This document shows, piece after piece, positions 43,041 to 50,500 of a stretch of 64,000 nt of DNA. A program made the position numbers and the translations under genes. Origin of the DNA: Bacteroidota bacterium (GTDB lineage Bacteria; Bacteroidota; Bacteroidia; AKYH767-A; 2013-40CM-41-45); contig JADKJP010000002.1 of assembly GCA_016720935.1 (NCBI GenBank), forward strand, positions 372,001 to 436,000, given 5' to 3'. The notes under the pieces were generated by a model. That model saw nothing but the letters and a program-made list of their open reading frames with translations, did not search any database and was not told the origin of the DNA. Numbering within the stretch: the stretch's first letter is position 1; each line of letters opens with the position of its first letter.

Positions 43041-44423
43041 ATGTCACTACTTATCAGAAACGGCCGAATCATCACTTCATCTGAAGATTACATCGCGGAT
43101 ATATACACCGAAGGAGAAACCATCAAAGCGATCGGGAAAAATCTTTCCATGAAAGCTGATGAAGAAATCGATGCATCAGGAAAAATGATTTTCCCGGGAG
43201 GCATCGATCCTCACGTGCATCTCGATATGCCTTTCATGGGCACATTTTCTAGCGATAATTACGAAACAGGAACACTGGCTGCTCTCCACGGCGGAACTAC
43301 CATGGTGATTGATTTTATCCTTCAGACACAGGGGAAATCTTTACGCCATGCGCTTGAACAATGGCAGGGCCGATCGAATGGAAATTGTTATGGTGATTAT
43401 TCATTTCACATGGCTGTGACTGATTTTAATGATCAGACAAAAGCGGAAGTAAAAGAAATGATCGAGAAAGAAGGAATATCATCCTTTAAAACCTTCATGG
43501 CTTACAAAGGGGCTTTGATGATTGACGATCGCCAGATGGTTGGTTTGATGCAGGAAGTGAAAAAACAAGGCGGGATGGTTACTGTTCACGCAACCAACGG
43601 CGATATGATTGATTACCTAGTGGCGAAACACAGATCGGAAGGAAAGCTCGCGCCATTGTATCACTATCTCTCCCAACCAGAAATCACCGAAGCCGAAGCC
43701 AGCGGCCGTTTTGCCGACATGGCCAATTATACCGGAGTGCCCGCATACATTGTACACATGACCTGCGAGGGAGCTTTGAATCATGTTCGTGATGCAGCAA
43801 GAAGAAACCAACAGGTTTTTGTCGAGACATGTATTCAATATCTTGTCCTGGACGCGACTCTTTATGAAAAAGATTTTGACGGCGCCAAATATGTAATGAG
43901 TCCGCCTCTGCGTGAGAAAAAAGATCAGGCTGCATTGTGGGCAGGAATCAACCAGGGCACTGTTCTGGTGGTCGCGACGGACCATTGTCCGTTTAAATGG
44001 GAACAAAAGAAAATGGGAGAAAAAGATTTCTCTAAAATTCCAAATGGTCACCCCGCTATTGAACACCGCATGGAATTGTTATTCTCTGAAGGTGTAAACA
44101 AAGGCAGAATCAGCCTGAATAGATACGTTGAAGTGAGTTCAACCAATTCCGCGAAACTCTTTGGCATGTATCCAAAGAAAGGAACCATTGGAATCGGCTC
44201 GGATGCAGACCTTATCATCTTTGATCCAAATCAAAAACACAAAATTTCCGTGAATTCGCATCACATGAATGTTGACTACAGCGCTTACGAAGGATGGGAG
44301 CTCACCGGTAAATGCAAAACAACTATCTTGCGCGGACAAGTAGCCGTCGACAACGGAAAAGTCCGTATCAACAAAGGCTACGGACAATTTGTAAAGCGTA
44401 ACAAAGTCTCGGGGATAATTTAG
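43041..44423 (+). CDS. hydA: Dihydropyrimidinase (D-hydantoinase family)
   Basis: This 460-residue amidohydrolase has all metal ligands of the family: H58 and H60 in GGIDPHVHLD, carboxylated K150 in SSFKTFMAYKG, H183 in TVHATNGD, H239 in YIVHMTCEG and D314 in VATDHCPF. It opens the ring of 5,6-dihydrouracil to N-carbamoyl-beta-alanine. It sits between the permease and beta-ureidopropionase, exactly as the reductive pathway needs. Confidence 0.95.
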   Translation: MSLLIRNGRIITSSEDYIADIYTEGETIKAIGKNLSMKADEEIDASGKMIFPGGIDPHVHLDMPFMGTFSSDNYETGTLAALHGGTTMVIDFILQTQGKSLRHALEQWQGRSNGNCYGDYSFHMAVTDFNDQTKAEVKEMIEKEGISSFKTFMAYKGALMIDDRQMVGLMQEVKKQGGMVTVHATNGDMIDYLVAKHRSEGKLAPLYHYLSQPEITEAEASGRFADMANYTGVPAYIVHMTCEGALNHVRDAARRNQQVFVETCIQYLVLDATLYEKDFDGAKYVMSPPLREKKDQAALWAGINQGTVLVVATDHCPFKWEQKKMGEKDFSKIPNGHPAIEHRMELLFSEGVNKGRISLNRYVEVSSTNSAKLFGMYPKKGTIGIGSDADLIIFDPNQKHKISVNSHHMNVDYSAYEGWELTGKCKTTILRGQVAVDNGKVRINKGYGQFVKRNKVSGII

Positions 44424-44450
44424 AATGATGAATTTAGATTTATGAATGTG
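44420..44450. repeat. Left inverted arm flanking the second IVP gene
   Basis: TTAGAATGATGAATTTAGAT and TTATGAATG words match, in reverse complement, the ATTCATAATTCTAAATTC words at 45032-45070. The two arms bracket the second four-helix-bundle gene. Confidence 0.7.
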
Positions 44451-44489
44451 GTGTTGTAATTATTATTGAATGTGCTGAATTAAACTAAA

Positions 44490-44912
44490 ATGAGAGATAA
44501 ATCAGATAATGTTGTAGAAGCTAAATCATATCAATTTGCTTTGTCAATTATCATGGTGTATAAGCAATTAACACAAGAGAAAAAGGAGTTTGTGCTTTCG
44601 AAACAACTTGTTCGATCTGGAACTTCTGTTGGATCTAATGTACGGGAGGCAACAAGTGCCGAATCAAAAAGGGACTTTGTTCACAAGTTGAGTATTGCAT
44701 TAAAGGAAGCAAGAGAGGCGGGCTATTGGTTGGAATTATTAAAAGACAGTGAATACATTGGCAACGAAGTTTTCCTAAAAGTTAATGCAGAATGTAATGA
44801 AGTTGTAAAAATAATAAGTAGTATTATTCTAACTACTAAATCCAGATATTTACAGGAAGAAGAGAGTGATTACAATCTACCCGACATGAGTATATATGAT
44901 TCACAAATTTGA
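44490..44912 (+). CDS. Four-helix-bundle protein, IVP/S23 type (second copy)
   Basis: This 140-residue helical protein is the same length as the first IVP protein but only distantly similar. Family motifs are KSYQFALSIIMVYKQL, KQLVRSGTSVGSNVREATSA and KLSIALKEAREAGYWLELLK. Its codon and base use is more A/T-rich than the enzymes around it, suggesting separate arrival. It lies between hydA and the beta-ureidopropionase gene and has no evident link to pyrimidine metabolism. Confidence 0.9.
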   Translation: MRDKSDNVVEAKSYQFALSIIMVYKQLTQEKKEFVLSKQLVRSGTSVGSNVREATSAESKRDFVHKLSIALKEAREAGYWLELLKDSEYIGNEVFLKVNAECNEVVKIISSIILTTKSRYLQEEESDYNLPDMSIYDSQI

Positions 44913-45031
44913 TCATTCTATTCTGTGAGGTAAAACCCTATTACATAACACTTGAAATATCGTATTCACTCATTCATAATTATTAATATTAAAGCTCCCG
45001 AATTTCCTCCTTCTATCAAATCTCGTGACCA

Positions 45032-45070
45032 CATTCATAATTCTAAATTCATAATTCTAAATTAATAACT
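45032..45070. repeat. Right inverted arm flanking the second IVP gene
   Basis: Two copies of ATTCATAATTCTAAATT lie just before the beta-ureidopropionase start. They are the inverse of the arm at 44420-44450. Confidence 0.72.
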
Positions 45071-45076
45071 CATTTC

Positions 45077-45943
45077 ATGCCTCGTAAAATTAAATCCGGA
45101 TTAATCCAAATGTCCCTCCCCAAAACAGAAGGCGAAGGAACAATTCCTGAAATCGTGGAAGCAATGGTGCAAAAGCACATTCCTCTCATCGAAGAAGCGG
45201 GAAAAAAAGGAGTACAAATTCTTTGCCTCCAGGAAATTTTCAATACACCTTATTTCTGTCCGGGACAAGATAAAGCCTGGTATGAATCAGCCGAAACGGT
45301 TCCGGGGCCAACAACAGATCGAATGGCAGAGTATGCAAAAAAGTACAACATGGTCATCATCGTTCCGATTTATGAAAAGGAACAAGCCGGCGTACTTTAC
45401 AATACAGCTGCTGTAATTGATGCCGATGGAAAATACCTCGGCAAATACCGCAAGAACCACATTCCTCATACATCCGGATTTTGGGAAAAATTCTTCTTCA
45501 AACCAGGGAACCTTGGTTATCCGGTGTTCCAGACAAAGTATGCAAAGATTGGTGTATATATTTGTTACGACCGTCACTTCCCTGAAGGCGCACGCATTCT
45601 TGGATTGAATGGCGCAGAAATCGTTTACAATCCTTCAGCTACTGTTGCCGGACTCTCACAGTACCTCTGGAAACTAGAACAACCTGCACATGCCGCAGCC
45701 AATGGTTATTTTATGGGCTGTATCAACAGAGTAGGTGAGGAGAAGCCATGGAATCTTGGCAAGTTCTACGGTTCTTCGTATTTCGTGGATCCGCGCGGAC
45801 AAATATTTTCGCAGGCATCTGAAGATAAAGACGAACTCTTGATCGCCGACTTTGATCTCGATATGATAGAAGAAGTCCGTTCCACCTGGCAATTCTATCG
45901 CGACCGCCGCCCGGAGACTTATGGCCGCATGACAGAACTTTGA
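45077..45943 (+). CDS. Beta-ureidopropionase (nitrilase superfamily)
   Basis: The 288-residue carbon-nitrogen hydrolase has the Glu-Lys-Cys triad: E53 in LCLQEIFN, K126 in KYRKNHIPH and C163 in GVYICYDRHFPEG. GCINRVGEEKPWN and RRPETYGRM are typical of N-carbamoyl-beta-alanine or N-carbamoylputrescine amidases. Location next to dihydropyrimidinase selects the former: N-carbamoyl-beta-alanine to beta-alanine, CO2 and ammonia. Confidence 0.92.
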   Translation: MPRKIKSGLIQMSLPKTEGEGTIPEIVEAMVQKHIPLIEEAGKKGVQILCLQEIFNTPYFCPGQDKAWYESAETVPGPTTDRMAEYAKKYNMVIIVPIYEKEQAGVLYNTAAVIDADGKYLGKYRKNHIPHTSGFWEKFFFKPGNLGYPVFQTKYAKIGVYICYDRHFPEGARILGLNGAEIVYNPSATVAGLSQYLWKLEQPAHAAANGYFMGCINRVGEEKPWNLGKFYGSSYFVDPRGQIFSQASEDKDELLIADFDLDMIEEVRSTWQFYRDRRPETYGRMTEL

Positions 45944-45948
45944 ATGCT

Positions 45949-46074
45949 TTATTAGGTTATTAAGCTGTTAAGTTATTATGACTTCATTAATCAGGTTCCA
46001 ATAACTCAATAACCTAATAACTTAATAACTCCAATGTAAATCAACATTCAAAAATCAACAATCTACAATTCAAC
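45949..46074. repeat. Inverted-arm AATAAC repeat plus AATCTACAATC words upstream of preT
   Basis: The left arm (45949-45978, TTATTAGGTTATTAAGC type) and right arm (45998-46032, CAATAACTCAATAACCTAAT) flank a 19-nt core. A second family (ATCAACAATCTACAATTC) fills the rest up to the ATG. Confidence 0.82.
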
Positions 46075-47400
46075 ATGTCCGAATACAAAGCGCCCTCCAC
46101 CGAAAAAGAATTCGAAGAAAATTTTGCACCGCTGAAGCCATTGATGAATTCAACGGAAGCATATTACGAAAGCTCACGTTGTCTTTTTTGCTACGATGCT
46201 CCCTGCGTGAATGCCTGTCCGACCGGTATTGATATTCCGCTGTTCATCCGGCAAATTAATTCCGCCAATGCTATCGGTGCTGCGAAGACAATCTACGATT
46301 CGAATTACTTTGGTTACGCTTGTGGAAAAGTGTGTCCGACAGAAGTTCTTTGTGAAGGCGCTTGTGTTTACAATCATCAGGATGTGAAACCAATTGAAAT
46401 CGGTCGTTTGCAAAGTTACGCGACACGCCAGGCTATCCGTACAAAGAAACAACTGTTCACTCCGGGAAAATCAAACGGAAAAAAAGTCGCTATCGTTGGT
46501 GCCGGACCGGCAGGGATATCTTGCGCATGTGAATTAAGAATGCTCGGATTTGCTGTGGATATATTCGAAGCAAAAAAACAATCATCTGGACTTACAGTTC
46601 ACGGTGTTGCACCGTATAAAATTTCAAATAAAGAAGCCCTTGAAGAAATGGCTTATCTTGAAATGCAATTTGGATACACTGTGAAATACGATAGTTCGAT
46701 CCTTACTAAAGAAGATGTTGCATCACTTGAAAAGTCTTATGACGCTGTTTTTCTTGGAATCGGACTTGGACTAACTTCAGGTCTGAAAATTAAAGGCGAA
46801 GATCAGGAGAATTGTTTTGGCGCTGTTGAGTTTGTTGAAGAGCTCAGGAAGAAACATCATGCCATAAATGTTCCGAAAAAAGTAATTGTTCTCGGCGGAG
46901 GAAATACTGCCATGGATGCCGCTTCTGAAAGTGCACGTATGGGCGCGGAACTTGTCATTCTCGCTTATCGTCGCAGCAAAGAAGAAATGGGTGCCTATGA
47001 ATTTGAATACGATCTTGCCAAAGGTACCGGAGTGAAAGGCATGTTCAATGTCGCCCCTCTCGAAATTCGTGGTGATGGCAAAGTGAACGGAGTTCAGTTT
47101 ATCCGTACAAAAACTGAAAATGGCAAAGTGGAAAATATCCCGGGATCAGAATTTTTTGTAGAATGTGATTGGGTGATCAAAGCAACCGGCCAGTCTAAAC
47201 AACTTGAGTTTTTGAAAAACATCAATGGATTGGAAATGGACAAAAAAGGATGTATTGTCGTGAACAAAGAAAATGGCCAGACAAATAATCCGAAATATTT
47301 CGCTGCCGGTGATGCAGTGAGCGGAGGCCAGGAAGTTGTCAATGCTGCCGCCGATGGACGCAAAGCCGCTCATGGAATCAAATCCTACCTTGGATTGTAA
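46075..47400 (+). CDS. preT: NAD-dependent dihydropyrimidine dehydrogenase, PreT subunit
   Basis: This 441-residue flavoprotein subunit has eight N-terminal cysteines for two iron-sulfur clusters (C36, C39, C44, C48 and C83, C87, C93, C97). An FAD Rossmann motif (VAIVGAGPAGISCACEL, about 139) and a pyridine-nucleotide motif (VIVLGGGNTAMDAAS, about 273) follow. With PreA it reduces uracil or thymine to the dihydro form, or works in reverse. The partner preA is 6.2 kb further on, beyond an oppositely oriented gene. Confidence 0.93.
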   Translation: MSEYKAPSTEKEFEENFAPLKPLMNSTEAYYESSRCLFCYDAPCVNACPTGIDIPLFIRQINSANAIGAAKTIYDSNYFGYACGKVCPTEVLCEGACVYNHQDVKPIEIGRLQSYATRQAIRTKKQLFTPGKSNGKKVAIVGAGPAGISCACELRMLGFAVDIFEAKKQSSGLTVHGVAPYKISNKEALEEMAYLEMQFGYTVKYDSSILTKEDVASLEKSYDAVFLGIGLGLTSGLKIKGEDQENCFGAVEFVEELRKKHHAINVPKKVIVLGGGNTAMDAASESARMGAELVILAYRRSKEEMGAYEFEYDLAKGTGVKGMFNVAPLEIRGDGKVNGVQFIRTKTENGKVENIPGSEFFVECDWVIKATGQSKQLEFLKNINGLEMDKKGCIVVNKENGQTNNPKYFAAGDAVSGGQEVVNAAADGRKAAHGIKSYLGL

Positions 47401-47417
47401 TTCAATAATTCACTTTA

Positions 47418-47462
47418 CTTCTCTGTGTAACTCTGTGAAGCACTCCGCGTAACTCTGTGTCT
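47418..47462. repeat. CTCTGTGTAACTCTGTG dispersed repeat
   Basis: Three words of CTCTGTGTAAC/CTCTGTGAAG/CTCTGTGTC type lie in the gap between the convergent preT and the giant T9SS gene. I recall the same word family from gaps in other Bacteroidota genomes. Confidence 0.65.
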
Positions 47463-47594
47463 AAAAAAAGCAAGTCGCTATATTCATTTTAAAGCCCCAA
47501 TTACAAATCGGGGATACATTGGATTAAAGTGTCCGCGGAATTAAAGCACCAATAATTTCATCCTGATTGAATACGAAATTCCGAAACTATATTT

Positions 47595-50500
47595 TTAATT
47601 CTTCAACAATTTCGTAGTCCCTGCATCCTTTCCGTCTCTGGTGATTTTTAAAAAGTAAACACCGGTCTGCAAACCCTCAAGGTTTTGTATTGCTTCCACT
47701 TCCACACCATGATCCGAAGATCGGTGTGAGGACGCAACTACATTCCCGCCGATATCCATCAGCTGAAAATCCATTTCACCCTGCGCAGGACTGAAATAAT
47801 CGATTTTGACAGATGTGCTGAATGGATTTGGTGATATGGACAGAATTTTAAATTCTCCATCATCGCCTTTGCTATTAATGGAAACAGGATCGAAGATTTC
47901 ATATTTTCCATCGAAATCGGTTTGTCTTAAACGATAGAATGAAACACCATCCAATGGTGCAAAATCTTCATACATATAACTATGCATTTCAGTACTGTTG
48001 CCACTACCCGGTACTTTTGCGATGGACGTGAAATTTTGTCCATCACTACTTCTTTCGATATCGAAATATGAATTGTTTATTTCACTCATCGTTTTCCAGT
48101 TAATGACAACTGTTGAACTGATCAGCTGAGCAGTAAATTCAGACAACTCCACAGGAAGTGGATTGTTGTTTGTAGATGAGCCAAGTGTAAACGTTCCATA
48201 AACTGTAGGTTGTGAACTGGATTGCAAAGTGCCGCTTGTCGAGTTTCCGGTTGTTCCGTTGTTCCCATGATCTTTCCATTTGTTACTGGCCACATCCCAT
48301 CTTGCGACACGCAAATCCCCGATAGTAGTTACACCACAACTATTCGTGTTCCAGCTGATGGTGACAGTTACCTTTGAAACGCCGTTCATTCTGTTCAGTA
48401 CCCAGTATTCACAGCGACTCACATGATTCAGTCCGGGATCCAGATTGTTTACATTACCTATGGATATCGGATCAATATGTTGGTACTCTGCCATGAACTG
48501 GTCAGTGGAAGAGGAGGGTCCTGTCATGGATACCGGACGATACATATTGTTCCTTCCAACCGGAAATGTGAAGGACTGATTTCCTACTTTTTTTACAGGC
48601 CCGTTTACAAAACTGGAATTGCTTACACCCGACACTGTATTGATTCCATTGTCAATGATGAGCGGATTCGTAACAGTTGTATAAATCATTCCTGTTGTAA
48701 GGGTGATGGAATTCGTAATCGTAACGGGAACATTCAAAGTTAATCCTGCTGTTCCATTGTTCATCACGAAACGACGGATGTTAAATGCGAATGCATTGTT
48801 TCCCGTTATGGTTTGCGCGGAAGATCCATTGATAGTGACTGTACCACCTCCGGCCCCCAACGTTAGATTTGCGTTGGTGCCAATGGATGAAATATCTCCT
48901 GCAAATGTATTGTTATTGTTATATGCAGGATATAAAACTCCTGTTCCCGTCTGCTGGAATGTTGCAGAACTATTATAGTCGTCTGCTGTACTGTTGGAAA
49001 GATACATGATTGCAGTACTGCTGTTTTTAATCAGTACGGGTCCGTTGAATGTGTTTCCTCCAGAAGAGGAATTGTCTGTAATTCCGGTTTTCTCGAATTG
49101 TGATGTTCCGTTAAAGGTGGAGCCATTTAAATATACCTGCGGAAAGGCTGTAACAAGTGTGCCGTTAAATGTGGATCCTGATTGAAAATAAATTGCAGCT
49201 GTTCCGGTACCGGTGAGGTTTACAGATGAGGAACCATTTTGAGTGAATTTTCTTAAATACAAATCCCCCGCATTATAACCGGAAGCTCCGACCGAAATTG
49301 TTTTGCCGGATGCCAGAGCTGCTGTTCCATTGCTTTGACAGAATCGAATCCCCCCTGTGCTTGTATTGTTCAGGATAATGTTCCCATTGAAATCAGTTCC
49401 CGATGCATCGTTGTGCGCGATATAGAGAATACCTGTACCTGTATTTGTAAATGTCGCGTCACCATTAAAATCATCAGCAGTTGATTGTGCAAGCGTGATC
49501 GTCGCATTGGCGCTGTCTGTCAACGAGAATGTCGAATTGAATTTATTATTTCCACTCCAGTTATCATTCGAAGTTCCTGTTTTTACAAACGCACTTACTC
49601 CGTTGAAAATTCCTCCATTTAACTGAATTCCCGGAGATGCAGCATTCAATGGACCATTAAATGTTGTTCCTGAATAAATATTCAATAAAGCGTTTCCATT
49701 CAACCGGATATTCTGAGGGGTGTTTCCATTTTGTGTAAAATTCGCCAGGAAGAGATTTCCTTTTGTAAATGTGCCTGTTGGAGCGCTGATTGTTTTTCCA
49801 CTGGCCAGACTGCTTGTTCCTGAATACCCCGGCCAGCTGAAGCAGATTCCATAATTACTTGAAGTACCGCAACTGCTGCTTAGAAGGATATTTCCATTGA
49901 ACACGGATGATCCTCGAAGATTGAACCGGACAAATCCATCCGTACTTCCTGCATTTAAAATGGTAACATCACCGTTAAATGTACATCCTGAACCTGTACT
50001 TTCTGCAATCATCATCCTGACATCTGCTCCTGTACCGGAATTGTTGAAGGTCGTATTCCTATTGAATTGATTGCCGGATGAATTATCGGCGATGTAAAAA
50101 TTACCGGAAGACGTATTGTTGAAATTGGCATCGGAATTAAAAACATCAGGATTGTTATTCCCCATTTTCAGATATCCGCTGCCACTATTCGTGATGTTTG
50201 TTATTCCCTGAAAAGTATTTCCACCCCGGCCATCATCATTTGTACTTCCTGTCTTGATCACAGTGGTAGTGCCACTGAAAGTTGCCCCATTCAGTAATAC
50301 ACCGGGTGAAGTCAGTGTTAAGTTACCGCCAAATGAACTCGCAGGTCCAATGACAGTCTGACTACTTCCGGTAAGGTTAAGTGTTTGTGCCGTCGATCCG
50401 CTCTGAGTAAAATTGATTAGATTCAAAACACCTTTTGTAAACCCTGTTCCACCTACTGTAATTGTTTTTGAATCCGCCAATACCGCAGAACCTGTATAGG

